NCBI GenBank assembly: GCA_964434165.1
Contig: CAYSUS010000014.1
Coordinates: forward strand, 27,516 to 91,515
From: CAYSUS01 sp964434165
GTDB taxonomy: Bacteria; Planctomycetota; Planctomycetia; Pirellulales; Thermoguttaceae
Direction: 5' to 3'
DNA: 64,000 nt
Below are positions 34,752 through 45,941 of the stretch, piece after piece. Within the stretch, counting starts at the first letter, position 1. Every line of letters starts with the position of its first letter. The notes under the pieces are model-generated. The model saw only the letters and a list, made by a program, of their open reading frames with translations. It made no database searches and had not been told where the DNA came from. Position numbers and translations under genes: made by a program.

Positions 34752-37034
34752 ATGAGGAACCCAGGATCGCATCTGTCGCTGCTCGTGTGCCTGTCCGGGC
34801 TGACCTCGGCGATCGCCGCCGGGCCGGCCGCGGCGGCTCCGTCCCAGCCACCCGCCGTGGAGCAGCCGGGCGAGCACGGGCAAGCGCCCCCGCCTGGTCA
34901 GCCCGCCCCGCTGGAGCTCGACGACGCGCCGGAGACCCTCTTGCCGAGGAAGCCGCGCACCGAGGCGGAGAGCGATCGGCTCGAAGCCGTGGCGCTGTTC
35001 GCCGCGGCCAGGACGCGCGAGCGCCGCTCGGATTACGAGGAGGCCCTTCGGTTGTACCAGCGGGCCCTGCGCTGCGACCCGGAAGCCCTGGCGGTCGCCC
35101 GGGCGATCGTGCCTCTGGCCTACCGGCTGAAGCGTTATGACGAGGCGGTGCGCTACGCCCTGAAGGTCGTCGAGCTGGAGGAGCCCGATCCGTTCCTCCT
35201 CCGGGCGCTGGCCCGGCACCTGGTGGAAAGCGGCGACATCGAGCGTGCCATCACGCTCTACGAGAAGGCGGTCAACGCCCGTGCGGGCGAGAAGCCTTCC
35301 GCGGTCGAGGTGGCGATGTGGATGGAATTGGGACATTTCCACCACGTGGTCGGGCAGCACGAGAAGGCGGCCCGGCGATTCGCCCGCGTGGTCGAAGCGC
35401 TAAAGAACCCCGACGAGTTCGGGCTGGACGGGCGGGCGGTCAAGATCCTTCTGGCCGACGGCGGCACCACGTTCCAGGCGATGGGCGAGAGCTTCCTTCA
35501 GTGCGGACGCCTGGACGAGGCCCTCGCGGCATTTGAGAAGTCGCACGAGTTGACGCCGGACGAGGGCCTGCTGGGGCTGGGGCGAGCCCGGGTGCTTCTG
35601 AAGAAGAAGCGACCGGACGAAGCCCTCAAGGCGCTTCAGGTCTATTTCGACTCGAAGCAGACGACCCAGGCGACCCTGCCCTACGAGGTGCTCGCGGAGA
35701 TCCTCCGCGCTCAGGGCAAGGCCGACGCGCTGATCGCGCGGCTGGAAAAGCTGCGCTCGGACGACGGGGAGAACGTGCCTTTGGGTTACTTCCTCGCCGA
35801 GTGCTACGACGGGGCGGGCGAGCTGGACAAGGCGGCCGAGCTGTACGGCGAGGTGCTCAAGAAGACGGCCACGCTCGACGGATACCGCGCCCTGGCCGAG
35901 ATCCACCGCCGCACCGGGGACGGCAGCAAGCTGCTGGACGTCCTGGCCGATTTGGTCGGCAAGACCTCGTCGCTGGAGGCGCTGGGCGAAGAGGCGTGCG
36001 GGCGCCTGGCCGAGCCGGCCACGGTACGGCGCGTGCTCGAGGCCGCCCGGGCCCGGCGCGCGCGCGGCGAAGCCGAGCTCTCGTTCGAGGCGAGCCTGGC
36101 GGCGGCGCTTCTGGCCCTGCGGAGCGAGCGGCCCGAACCGGCATCGGAGCTGTTCGAGATCGCGCTGGCTGCCCGTCCGAAGCGGGCGGGCGATCTGCTG
36201 CTGCGCTGGGGCGTCGGCCTGCTGGTGGCCGGCGAGCCGGAGAAGGCGGCCGAGGTCTTCCGGCGCGGGATCGAAGAGGAGCCGCCTCCGGACGAGACGC
36301 CGGTGTTCCACTTCTATCTGGCCGGGGCGCTGGAGCTGGCCGGAAAGACCGACGAGGCCCTGGCGGCCGCGCGCAAGGCGGCGGAGCTGCGCCCCGACAC
36401 GGCGCGCTTCCAGAGCCGGGTGGCCTGGGTCCTCTACCACGCGGAGCGCTATGCCGAGGCCGAGGCGGCGTACAAGGCCCTGGTCGAGAAGTACGACTCG
36501 GATTACGACTCGGCCGAGAACCGCCAGATCCTCCGCGACGCCCGGCTCGTCCTCTCCAGTATCTGCGTCATCGCGGGTCGCAACGCCGAGGGCGAGGAAT
36601 GGCTCGAGCAGGTGCTCGACGAGTTCCCCGACGACGTGGGCGCGCTGAATGACCTCGGGTACCTGTGGGCGGACGCCGGAAAGCACCTCCAGCGGGCCCT
36701 GCGCATGATCCGTCGGGCCGTGGAGCAGGAACCGGAGAACCCGGCCTACCGCGACAGCCTCGGCTGGGTCCTGTACCGCCTGGGGCGCTATCGCGAGGCG
36801 GTGACCGAGCTGCAGACGGCGGCCCGCGGCGAGGAGACGGACCCGGTGATCTTCGATCACCTCGGGGACGCCTGCGCGGCCACGGGCGCCAAGGAGAAGG
36901 CCCGCCGGGCATGGAAGCGGGCCGCCGAGGCGTTTCGACGGGAGGGCGGGACCCGGGAAGCCGAGGCCGTCGAGCAGAAGCTGCGGCGCAACCCCGGGAC
37001 GACCAAACGGGACCTCAAAGTCCAGGACAAGTAG
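34752..37034 (+). CDS. exported tetratricopeptide-repeat protein
   Basis: The 760-residue protein has a signal peptide (LSLLVCLSGLTSAIAAGPA), a proline-rich linker to about residue 60, and then TPR units almost to the C-terminus (for example DYEEALRLYQRALRCDPEAL near residue 95, ETPVFHFYLAGALELAGKTD near 515, NPAYRDSLGWVLYRLGRYRE near 665). TPR arrays mediate protein interactions; I see no catalytic domain. It lies 109 bp after the endonuclease-like gene and 19 bp before yebC, so it may be transcribed with the latter. ATG 34752 starts the signal peptide. Confidence 0.8.
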   Translation: MRNPGSHLSLLVCLSGLTSAIAAGPAAAAPSQPPAVEQPGEHGQAPPPGQPAPLELDDAPETLLPRKPRTEAESDRLEAVALFAAARTRERRSDYEEALRLYQRALRCDPEALAVARAIVPLAYRLKRYDEAVRYALKVVELEEPDPFLLRALARHLVESGDIERAITLYEKAVNARAGEKPSAVEVAMWMELGHFHHVVGQHEKAARRFARVVEALKNPDEFGLDGRAVKILLADGGTTFQAMGESFLQCGRLDEALAAFEKSHELTPDEGLLGLGRARVLLKKKRPDEALKALQVYFDSKQTTQATLPYEVLAEILRAQGKADALIARLEKLRSDDGENVPLGYFLAECYDGAGELDKAAELYGEVLKKTATLDGYRALAEIHRRTGDGSKLLDVLADLVGKTSSLEALGEEACGRLAEPATVRRVLEAARARRARGEAELSFEASLAAALLALRSERPEPASELFEIALAARPKRAGDLLLRWGVGLLVAGEPEKAAEVFRRGIEEEPPPDETPVFHFYLAGALELAGKTDEALAAARKAAELRPDTARFQSRVAWVLYHAERYAEAEAAYKALVEKYDSDYDSAENRQILRDARLVLSSICVIAGRNAEGEEWLEQVLDEFPDDVGALNDLGYLWADAGKHLQRALRMIRRAVEQEPENPAYRDSLGWVLYRLGRYREAVTELQTAARGEETDPVIFDHLGDACAATGAKEKARRAWKRAAEAFRREGGTREAEAVEQKLRRNPGTTKRDLKVQDK

Positions 37035-37053
37035 ATCGACAGGGTACGCGTCT

Positions 37054-37809
37054 ATGGCAGGCCATTCGCACTGGGCGGGGATCAAGCACAAGAAGGCGCT
37101 GGTGGACAAGAAGCGCGGCAAGCTGTGGAGCAAGCTCTCCAAGGCGATCATCGTCGCGGCCAAGACGGGCGGGGGCGATCCCGACACCAATCTCCGGCTC
37201 CGCTACGCCATCGACGACGCCAAGGCCGTGAGCATGCCCAAGGAGAACATCCAGCGGGCGATCAAGCGGGGCACCGGCGAGCTGGAGGGAGGCAACCTCG
37301 AGTCCGTCGTTTACGAGGGCTACGCGGCCGGCGGCGTGGCCGTGTTGTGCGAGATCCTCACCGACAACCGCAACCGCACGGCCCCGGAGATCCGCAAGAT
37401 ATTCGAGCTCTGCGACGGCAAGCTCGGGGCCACCGGGTGCGTCGCCTGGATGTTCGAAAGCAAGGGCTTCTTCCTCATCCCCGCCGACCGCGCCGACGAG
37501 GACGCCCTGATGGAGCTGGCCCTGGAGGCGGGCGCCGACGACGTGAAGCACGAGGGGGAAAGCTTCACGATCACCTGCGACCCCGCGGCGTTCGGCGATC
37601 TGGCCGAGAAGATCAAGGCCGCCGGCATCGAGCCCGAGGCCAAGGAGACGACCCTCATCCCGCAGAACACGGTGGACGTGGCCGATCCCGACACCGCACG
37701 CAAGGTGCTCAACCTCATGGAGCGCCTGGACGATCACGACGACGTCCAGAACGTCTCCAGCAACTTCAACATCCCCGACGAGGTCATGGCCGAGGTGGGA
37801 CAGGAGTGA
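37054..37809 (+). CDS. yebC: YebC/PmpR-family regulatory protein
   Basis: The 251-residue protein begins MAGHSHWAGIKHKKALVDKK and contains NLRLRYAIDDAKAVSMPKEN and YEGYAAGGVAVLCEILTDNR, blocks that define YebC/TACO1. Family members have been described as DNA-binding regulators and more recently as factors that help ribosomes through proline stretches. All three domains are present and the length is normal. It converges with the aldo/keto reductase gene; a GC-rich inverted sequence lies in the 43-bp gap. Confidence 0.93.
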   Translation: MAGHSHWAGIKHKKALVDKKRGKLWSKLSKAIIVAAKTGGGDPDTNLRLRYAIDDAKAVSMPKENIQRAIKRGTGELEGGNLESVVYEGYAAGGVAVLCEILTDNRNRTAPEIRKIFELCDGKLGATGCVAWMFESKGFFLIPADRADEDALMELALEAGADDVKHEGESFTITCDPAAFGDLAEKIKAAGIEPEAKETTLIPQNTVDVADPDTARKVLNLMERLDDHDDVQNVSSNFNIPDEVMAEVGQE

Positions 37810-37852
37810 CCGGCCTGCGCGCCGGCGGTGCGGGGCGGCCGGCGGCGCCGCC

Positions 37853-38911
37853 TCAGGCCAGGCCCCGCCCGCAGCACTCGTGCGGGCTGTCGGCGTAAAC
37901 CGGCACGTGGGCCGGCACCCCGCGGGCGACCTGCTCCTCCTCGCGGCGGAAGACCGACGTGCACTCCGCGGCCAGGCGGCGGATCGCCTCGTCCTCCTCC
38001 CGGGTGTTCGGCCGGTCCTCGCGGCAGGCCTCGATCACCTTGTCCGTGATGTCGAGGAAGCTCACCGGGATCCCGGTCACGACGCCCTTCAGCCCCAGGG
38101 CGAAGCGCATCGCCAGCCCGATCTCCTTCTCGTCCTCCACAGGGCGATACCACCAGCGCCGCGTGCGCTCCATGTCCTTCGGCCACAGCCCGCGCGAGAC
38201 CGGCTTGATGGAGATCACCGCGGCGCCCTTCTCGGCCGCCAGCTCCAGCACCGGCTTGCCGAAGCCGATCGTGTAGTACTCGACGAAGTTGATGGGGAAC
38301 ATCACCGTGTCGAAGTCGAAGCCGCCCAGCGCGGCCAGCGCAGCCTTGGTCGTGTGGGCGGAGAACCCCACGTGCTTGACCTTGCCCTCCTCCCTGGCCT
38401 TGAGGATCGTCTCCATGGCGCCGCCGGGCCCCAGGGCCTCTTCGACCTCCTCGGGCCGCCGGAGGCAATGGAGCTGGTACAGATCGAAGTGATCGGTCTT
38501 CAGCCGCTTGAGCGACCGCTCCAGCTCCTCGCGCGCCCCCTTCCGGTCGCGCATCTTGGTCTTGCACGACAGGAAGATCCTGTCGCGGTCGATCCCCTCC
38601 AGGCCGATGCCCATCTTGATCTCGCACTGGCCCTTGCCGTAGGCCGGGGCGACGTCGAAGTAGTTCACGCCGTGGTCCAGCGCGCGGTGCAGGCCGGCCG
38701 TGCACGCGTCCTGCTCGTAGTGGACCAGGGCCAGGCCCGGAAACCCGACCACGGAGATCTTCGCCCCGGTGCGGCCCAGGGCGCGCCGCGGCAGGGTCTT
38801 CGACTTGGGCTCGGCCGGGGCCACGGCCGCCGACTGGGCCGCGGCCGTCACGCCCGACGCCCCGGCGCCCACGGTGCATCCCATGCCGATCAGGAAATCG
38901 CGTCGTTTCAC
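37853..38911 (-). CDS. Tat-exported aldo/keto reductase
   Basis: The 352-residue protein carries a twin-arginine-type leader, MKRRDFLIGMGCTVGAG, with cleavage probably near TAAAQS. The AKR barrel follows: DHGVNYFDVAPAYGKGQ near residue 92 contains the catalytic Asp and Tyr, FLSCKTKMRD near 125 the lysine, and FDLYQLHCL near 152 the histidine. Export by Tat fits a protein folded with a nucleotide cofactor in the cytoplasm. Such 'oxidoreductases with Tat signal' are abundant in planctomycetes. The substrate is unknown. An extended -10 promoter lies upstream. Confidence 0.85.
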   Translation of the reverse strand: MKRRDFLIGMGCTVGAGASGVTAAAQSAAVAPAEPKSKTLPRRALGRTGAKISVVGFPGLALVHYEQDACTAGLHRALDHGVNYFDVAPAYGKGQCEIKMGIGLEGIDRDRIFLSCKTKMRDRKGAREELERSLKRLKTDHFDLYQLHCLRRPEEVEEALGPGGAMETILKAREEGKVKHVGFSAHTTKAALAALGGFDFDTVMFPINFVEYYTIGFGKPVLELAAEKGAAVISIKPVSRGLWPKDMERTRRWWYRPVEDEKEIGLAMRFALGLKGVVTGIPVSFLDITDKVIEACREDRPNTREEDEAIRRLAAECTSVFRREEEQVARGVPAHVPVYADSPHECCGRGLA

Positions 38912-38991
38912 AGCAAGGACCTCCCCTTGATGGAGCGGGCGCCGCTCGGGGGGCGCACCGCCTGATGATCGTCGCCCGATGACTCCCCAAG

Positions 38992-39000
38992 AGTATACCA
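38992..39000 (-). promoter_or_regulatory. possible extended -10 promoter of the aldo/keto reductase gene
   Basis: On the minus strand TGG followed by TATACT (39000-38992) matches the TGn-extended -10 form. No good -35 is present. The leader would be about 75 nt. Confidence 0.4.
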
Positions 39001-39032
39001 GGGTGGGGCCGACAAACCAGCGCGGCGAGGGC

Positions 39033-39065
39033 CCGTTGGCGGCGGGGCGGGGGCGCCGCCAACGG
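39033..39065 (-). terminator. strong hairpin directly after the cytochrome gene
   Basis: A perfect 12-bp stem (39033-39044 with 39054-39065, 9-nt loop) begins two bases after the stop codon of the cytochrome-nucleotidase gene. There is no U-tract, so termination may be less efficient or Rho-assisted. Confidence 0.55.
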
Positions 39066-39067
39066 AA

Positions 39068-40978
39068 TCACTCGTCCTCGTAGTGCTCGACGCGCGGCCA
39101 GTAGGTCTTGAAGTCGAAGTCCGGGCTGTTGTCCAGGTCGTGGCACTCCAGGCACATGCGCTTCTCCGACTCCTCCTTGGTCACGACCACTGCCTGGCGG
39201 TACTTCTTCTTGGTCTCCTCGCCGCCTGCCAGCCGGCCCAGCTCAGCGTCCACGTGGTTCTTGCCCGGCCCGTGGCAGGTCTCGCAGCCCACGTCGATCA
39301 GGTGGGGCGTTTCCTTCTGGCTGAGGAACCCGGTCTGGTAGGGGAAGTACTTCTGCGGGTTCCACCCGACCACGTGGCAACTGATGCACTCGGGGTCGAA
39401 GTTCCGCGGCGGGTCGCCCTCGACCAGCGTCTTCCACGCCTTGGCGTGGCCCGACTTCTTCCAGACCTGGTACGAGGGGTCGTGGCAGGACCGGCATTCC
39501 TGGGTGCCCACGAAGCCGCCGTTCTCCTCGCGCCGCGGGTGCGGCACCGGGTTCAGGCCCAGCCCTTCCAGCCCCAGGTCCTTGAGCTGCTCCTGGTACG
39601 CGACCATGATCTGCTTCATGTCCTCCGAGTCGTCGTACCGCGAATCGAGGATCACGCGCTGGTAGCGGAACGGCCGCTTCGGGTCGTCGAACAGACCGAT
39701 GACGATGGCGTTCATCCCCTTCTCGCCCACCTCGATCAGCCAGCTCCGCGTGCCCTCGACCGTGTTGGGCGCGGCCGGGGGCTCGGCCCCGCCGCCGGCG
39801 GACACCACGAAATGGAACACCGGGAACTTCCTGGCCAGCTCCGTCGATTCCTGAAGGGTCGCATGGGAAAGAAGCACCAGTAGATCGCACTTGCCCTTCA
39901 GCTCGGCCAGTTGCCTGCCGATCACGTCGGCCGGGTCGGCGAAGGCCAGGTCGTCGGAGTGGATCTGCTTCTGGTACTCCTTGCCCAGCACGCCGATCAC
40001 GCCGACCTTCAGACCGGCCGCTTCGACAACCCGCGGCTTTCCGGTGAAACCGGCCTCGAAGCCCAGCAGGCCGACGTTCGAGGAGATGAACAGGCCCGGC
40101 TCGCCCCCCACGCCCGAGGTCACCGAGATCAGGTCGCCGATCTCGGTCTTCACGTCGCTGGTCCCCAGGTTCACGGCGTCGTAACCCATCTTGCGCATGG
40201 CATCGACCAGGGCGTGGAACTTGATCACCCCCTGAAGGCCGAAGCCCTTGCTCAGCCCGCCCAGATCGAGGGCCACCGTCTCCCATCCCTGCTTCTCGCG
40301 CAGCCGGCGGAGCAGGGTGTGGAGGCGGCTGACGCCTCCCTTCATGCGGTCCTTGCCGGCACAGCCGCACGGCTCCATGTAGCCGTTGCGCAGCCCCGTG
40401 AGCACGATCGCCAGCTTGGGCTTGGGCCAATCCGTGAAGAAGTGGCCGTTCTCCTTGTAGGGGTCGAACGCGACGCCGCTGTGCTTGCCCTTGCCCCAGC
40501 CGTCGCCCTCGCTCCTGGCGGCCGGCGTGCTCTCCGCCCCCGGCTCCGTACCCGGCTCCGCCGCGTTCTCGGCCACGGGACCCTCCGGCGCGACGGGAAC
40601 CGCCGGAGCATCGAGCCGGGACCCGGCAGAGTCCGCGAGAGCCACCGCGTCGGGCGGCGCGTCGCCCCGCAGCGGGTTGCCCCCGTGCAGGGCGATCCGC
40701 CCTTCGGGACGCTGCGGCTCGGCCGTGAGCCGAACGTCGGCGCCGGGACGCTGACCGTCGGACGATGCGCCGGCGGCTCGCGCCCCGGCCGCGGGTTCGA
40801 GATCGTCCCGCTCCCAGGCTTGCCCGGTCTCCAGGTCGCGCGCGGCCGGCGCGGCGGGGTCCGTCTTCGGGGCGTCGGCCGACGACGGCCGGCCGCACCC
40901 GCTGAACAACCCCGAGCAGAGGGCCACCAGCCCGGCCCCGGCCAGGACCCGAGCGTGAGACGTCATGAAGTGCTTCAT
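39068..40978 (-). CDS. lipoprotein fusing a 5'-nucleotidase-like domain to a tetrahaem cytochrome c domain
   Basis: The 636-residue protein has a lipobox leader (LVALCSGLFSGCG), so it should be anchored to a membrane. A variable Pro/Ala/Glu-rich linker runs to about residue 160. The next 270 residues resemble the metallophosphoesterase half of 5'-nucleotidases: TGLRNGYMEPCGCAGKD, ALDLGGL, DAVNLGTSDV, LVLLSHATLQES. The C-terminal part contains four CxxCH haem sites (CRSCH, CISCH, CETCH, CLECH), as in c554-type cytochromes. The combination of electron carrier and hydrolase domain is known to me from planctomycetes, but its job is not. Start taken at ATG 40978 (MKHFMTSH), without clear ribosome site. 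The upstream DUF1573 gene is 35 bp away. Confidence 0.82.
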   Translation of the reverse strand: MKHFMTSHARVLAGAGLVALCSGLFSGCGRPSSADAPKTDPAAPAARDLETGQAWERDDLEPAAGARAAGASSDGQRPGADVRLTAEPQRPEGRIALHGGNPLRGDAPPDAVALADSAGSRLDAPAVPVAPEGPVAENAAEPGTEPGAESTPAARSEGDGWGKGKHSGVAFDPYKENGHFFTDWPKPKLAIVLTGLRNGYMEPCGCAGKDRMKGGVSRLHTLLRRLREKQGWETVALDLGGLSKGFGLQGVIKFHALVDAMRKMGYDAVNLGTSDVKTEIGDLISVTSGVGGEPGLFISSNVGLLGFEAGFTGKPRVVEAAGLKVGVIGVLGKEYQKQIHSDDLAFADPADVIGRQLAELKGKCDLLVLLSHATLQESTELARKFPVFHFVVSAGGGAEPPAAPNTVEGTRSWLIEVGEKGMNAIVIGLFDDPKRPFRYQRVILDSRYDDSEDMKQIMVAYQEQLKDLGLEGLGLNPVPHPRREENGGFVGTQECRSCHDPSYQVWKKSGHAKAWKTLVEGDPPRNFDPECISCHVVGWNPQKYFPYQTGFLSQKETPHLIDVGCETCHGPGKNHVDAELGRLAGGEETKKKYRQAVVVTKEESEKRMCLECHDLDNSPDFDFKTYWPRVEHYEDE

Positions 40979-41013
40979 GGCTAGTGCGCTGTAACTAGGG
41001 GAAGCCGGTCCCT

Positions 41014-42189
41014 TCACCGCTCAACGGCAAAGCGGACCAAAATCCGCAGTTGAGGGGCCTGGGGATGGTTGGTTTCGATGGTGATGCGCCCGAAGTCGCC
41101 CGCGCGCGCTCCGAGAAACACGGCAGGCTCGGCGCCCTTGGGAATCGTGACCGTAAGCGGGGTGAGCGCCACTCTGCCCTCGTTGACCATGGTCTTCTCG
41201 CCCAGCTCCACCTCAAGCCAGCTCGGCTCGACCGCGGCGATCTCGTACGCCACGTCCGCGTTAAGCGGCCCGCGGCAAAGAAGCTGCACTCGGCGCTCGG
41301 CCCCCTGCTTGCTGCCGACCGTCCCGAACGTCAGCACGCCGTTCTTCTCGTTCCATCCGCGTCCCACGATCGAGATGTCACTGCCGACCGTGCCCTCGAC
41401 AGGCACCTCAACCGTGGGGGAGTCCTCAAGATTGGTCTTCAGATGGATCTTCTGGCGAAACGGACCCAGGGGCAATCCAGGCTCTACGGTGACTTTGACG
41501 ACGTAGCCGCTTCTGACGTCTGGCTCATCTTTCAGTTCATCGGATGAAAGGGGCCGGTAAGTGACGTGGAAATTGCGGGCGGTCTTCGGGTCATCCCATG
41601 CATGTTCGGCGATCTGGAAGTCCTCGGCCAGATAGGAAAGAACGCGAACTTCGGCGGTCGCCGTCTGATCCACCGTCAGACCGCGGAACACCAAATCCGA
41701 GGGGTCCACCCGCACGGCCGACATCACCGTCCCCTGGATCGTCAGCGTCACCCGGGGACGGCTCGGATCGTTGGTGAAGATCGTGGCCGTCTGCCGATAG
41801 GGCCCGGCCTCGTTGTTGCTGGTCCACTCGATCTTCACGGGGGCCGATTCGCCGGGCGGGATGAGAACCTCCTCCATGTCCACCACGGTGCAGCGGCAGG
41901 TGGTGTCGCCCTTGGTCAGCTTCAGGGTGGCGTTTCCCTCGTTGCAGAACACGAACTCGTGGCTCATGGAAACGTCGTCGTCCATGGCACCGAAATCGAA
42001 TTCCGTCTCGTCGATGACCACCACGCCGTGGGGTTCGCCTGGCTTGGGAAGGTCCTCGCTGCGCACCGCCGCCCCCTGGAGCATCACTTCCAGATCCGCC
42101 TCGGTCATCCGCACGCGCACGAAGGCCGTGCCCGCACCAGCGGCTGCGCCGACGACGACCACGACCACCGCGGAGATCAGAATTCGCAT
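41014..42189 (-). CDS. exported DUF1573 protein
   Basis: The 391-residue protein has an N-terminal signal or anchor (MRILISAVVVVVVGAAAGAG). DFGAMDDDVSMSHEFVFCNE near residue 65 and LTKGDTTCRCTVVDMEEV near 90 are the DUF1573 signature with its Cys-x-Cys pair. Further immunoglobulin-like domains follow to the C-terminus, which is unusual in that most DUF1573 proteins are shorter. It is the first gene of a two-gene unit with the cytochrome-nucleotidase lipoprotein, so it may act in the same periplasmic process. Function of DUF1573 is unknown. Confidence 0.85.
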   Translation of the reverse strand: MRILISAVVVVVVGAAAGAGTAFVRVRMTEADLEVMLQGAAVRSEDLPKPGEPHGVVVIDETEFDFGAMDDDVSMSHEFVFCNEGNATLKLTKGDTTCRCTVVDMEEVLIPPGESAPVKIEWTSNNEAGPYRQTATIFTNDPSRPRVTLTIQGTVMSAVRVDPSDLVFRGLTVDQTATAEVRVLSYLAEDFQIAEHAWDDPKTARNFHVTYRPLSSDELKDEPDVRSGYVVKVTVEPGLPLGPFRQKIHLKTNLEDSPTVEVPVEGTVGSDISIVGRGWNEKNGVLTFGTVGSKQGAERRVQLLCRGPLNADVAYEIAAVEPSWLEVELGEKTMVNEGRVALTPLTVTIPKGAEPAVFLGARAGDFGRITIETNHPQAPQLRILVRFAVER

Positions 42190-42744
42190 GGCGTGTTGCT
42201 TCTACGCATGGCGGGAGACGGGCCCGGTCTGCCGGGCGGTGGATCTGCTATGGAGGGGGCGCGCCCGGGGTGCGGCGCCGCAGGCAAGGCCCTTCGATCG
42301 GAGTCGCAACCCTCGTTTTCGTGACGGCTTACGGCGATCGGCCCGCGCCCGGCCCGCCGTCGTTTGGTCAGCCGATCGCCGTTGTTCCAGGTTCCAACCC
42401 CCGAATGGGAGTCCCCCTGGCAAGGCCTTATCCAGCAATACGTTGCGCGCGGACCGACCGTTCGGCCCCTTGCGGCGCGCACTTCGGAAACGGACATGGC
42501 GGGCCAAAGGCATGGACAGGCGCGAGATCTGCAGCGCGGGTCGCCGGCATCCCCCCAGGACCGACGGTTGCCCTGGACGTCCGATGGCAGGGACAGGCTA
42601 CCAAGTATTGTCCCCACGATAAGCCGGATCGGCAAACCTGGAATTGGGCCAATCTGCCGCCCCGTGGACAGCGTCCACGTGGCGACGAGGTCTTCCCACT
42701 TTGCCGCGCCCCCGGAGTGCCCCCGCGAATCCCCCTGATCGCGC
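42190..42744. other. 555-bp intergenic region without recognisable gene
   Basis: It separates the start of the DUF1573 gene from the 3' end of apgM. Open frames occur on both strands but none has family resemblance, a ribosome site or coding-like composition that I trust. I found no convincing promoter for the DUF1573 gene, although one must exist here or close by. Confidence 0.45.
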
Positions 42745-43950
42745 CTAAGCCCCGAACTTCTCCAGACGCCCGGCATGCCCCAGAAGCTGCGGCATCAGGT
42801 ACACCGCCTCGAACTGGCCCAGCCCGCCGCAAACCGCCGCCGACTCGCCGAACTCCTGGCAGCGGTCCGGGCGGCAGTCGTCGGCCACCAGCACCACGGG
42901 CACGGGATGCCAGCTATGGCTGGCCAGCCTGGCCGGCGTGCTGTGGTCGCCGGTCACGGCCAGCACGGTCGGACTCAAGGCCGTCACCCGCGGGACGATC
43001 GCGTCGAACTGCTCGACCATCTTCACCTTGGCGTCGAAGTTGCCGTCCTCGCCGCGGCTGTCCGTGTACTTGAAGTGCACGAAGAAGAAATCGTAATCGT
43101 TCCAGCACTTCTCCAGCTCGTCGATCTCCTCGGTCAGCGAGGTTGCCGAGCCCACGATCTCCATGCCCACGAGTTGGGCGAGCCCCTTGTACATCGGGTA
43201 CGAGGCGATGGCCGCGGGGCGCACTCCGTACACCTCCTCGAACGTGGCCATGTGCGGCTTCTTCGAAAAGCCCCGCATGGTCGCGCCGTTGGCCTTGGGC
43301 TGGGAGGCGAGGATTTCCCGGGCCTGCTCGGCAAACTGCCGGGCGATGTCGGCCGTGTGCTGGCTCTCGGCGTCGTGGGCGACGGGGTCCAAGGGGGGCA
43401 CGCCCGTGCGTTGGGGATCGGTGTCGGCCACGTTGCCCCCGAGGTCTTCGCCGCGGAACACGACCACGAAACGGTGCTCCTTGACCGGCTCGACGAACAC
43501 CTCCACGCCGGGGATGCTCACCTTGCGGAGGCTCAGGGCCAGGGGGGCGCTCTCCTCCGTGGGGATGCGTCCGGCGCGGCGGTCGGCGATGTTGCCCTGG
43601 GCGTCAAGCGTGCAGAAGTTGCACCGCACGGCCACGTCGTGGGGCCCGAGGCCGAAGCCCACGCCGGTCGCCTCCAGGGCCCCGCGTCCGATGAGGTACT
43701 TGATCGGGTCGTAGCCGAACAGCCCGAGGTGCCCCGGGCCGCTTCCCGGCGTCACGCCCGGCTTGATCATGGTCATCAGCCCCGAGACGCCGCGTCGCGC
43801 GAGTTCGTCGAGGTTGGGCGTCCTGGCGGCCTCCAGCTCGGTCTTTCCGCCGGGCTCGACGGGCAGGCCGCCCAGCCCGTCGGCGACCAGCAGGACGATC
43901 TTCGAGTCGTTCTTCTTTTTCAGTTGGCGGATCAGGTCGTGGATGTCCAT
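42745..43950 (-). CDS. apgM: 2,3-bisphosphoglycerate-independent phosphoglycerate mutase, archaeal type
   Basis: The 401-residue cytoplasmic enzyme interconverts 3- and 2-phosphoglycerate in glycolysis. KIVLLVADGLGGLP near residue 18 holds the first metal aspartate, and TPGSGPGHLGLFGYDP near 67 holds the serine nucleophile. HFKYTDSRGEDGNFDAKV near 293 and LAVTGDHSTPA near 330 carry the remaining metal ligands. The short ApgM form (about 400 residues) rather than the 510-residue GpmI is clear. The start has GAGGAAGA eight bases upstream. It is monocistronic. Confidence 0.93.
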   Translation of the reverse strand: MDIHDLIRQLKKKNDSKIVLLVADGLGGLPVEPGGKTELEAARTPNLDELARRGVSGLMTMIKPGVTPGSGPGHLGLFGYDPIKYLIGRGALEATGVGFGLGPHDVAVRCNFCTLDAQGNIADRRAGRIPTEESAPLALSLRKVSIPGVEVFVEPVKEHRFVVVFRGEDLGGNVADTDPQRTGVPPLDPVAHDAESQHTADIARQFAEQAREILASQPKANGATMRGFSKKPHMATFEEVYGVRPAAIASYPMYKGLAQLVGMEIVGSATSLTEEIDELEKCWNDYDFFFVHFKYTDSRGEDGNFDAKVKMVEQFDAIVPRVTALSPTVLAVTGDHSTPARLASHSWHPVPVVLVADDCRPDRCQEFGESAAVCGGLGQFEAVYLMPQLLGHAGRLEKFGA

Positions 43951-44279
43951 GCGGGTCTTCCTCGCGGCCTTCTTTTTATTGCGGGGCTAACCCGTATTGG
44001 TAACAAACGCCGCCCCGCTTCCACAAGGCACCCCGCGCGATCTGGGGGTGCGGGCGGGGAGGGTGGAACTTCCCACTTGTCCAGCAGCCGGGTTCCGCTG
44101 TTGGCTTGCCCAGCAGTGCTGTGTGCGGCGAGTCGGCGCAGGGTGGGTGAGCGCAGCGAAACCCACCCTACAATTCACCCCAACACGCCCTCATCCCCGC
44201 CCCCCTTTTGCCGGGCACGGGTGCGGGGTACCTTAGAGGGCTTCGCAACGAACGTCTCGAGAGTTTTGGGGAGCCCCCG
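43951..44279. other. 329-bp divergent region between apgM and pgi
   Basis: The divergent genes apgM and pgi start on either side. The region holds an inverted repeat (44140-44169). Short frames that cross this repeat are not credible. A TTGCCG-15-TACCTT pair near 44211-44237 could serve pgi, but its spacing is poor. Confidence 0.45.
44140..44169. repeat. AGGGTGGGT inverted repeat
   Basis: Perfect 9-bp arms (44140-44148 and 44161-44169) flank a 12-nt loop GAGCGCAGCGAA. I know very similar sequences as dispersed intergenic elements in many bacterial genomes. Only one copy is in this window. Confidence 0.6.

Positions 44280-45926
<1,647 letters not shown>

Positions 45927-45941
<15 letters not shown>

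Noticed and set aside
42177..42776. Minus-strand open frame in the 555-bp gap
   Set aside because: No ribosome site, atypical composition, and it overlaps both flanking genes.
43997..44236. Small open frame across the AGGGTGGGT inverted repeat
   Set aside because: The translated repeat gives the kind of spurious '[10 protein letters not shown]' peptide often mis-annotated; no other support.
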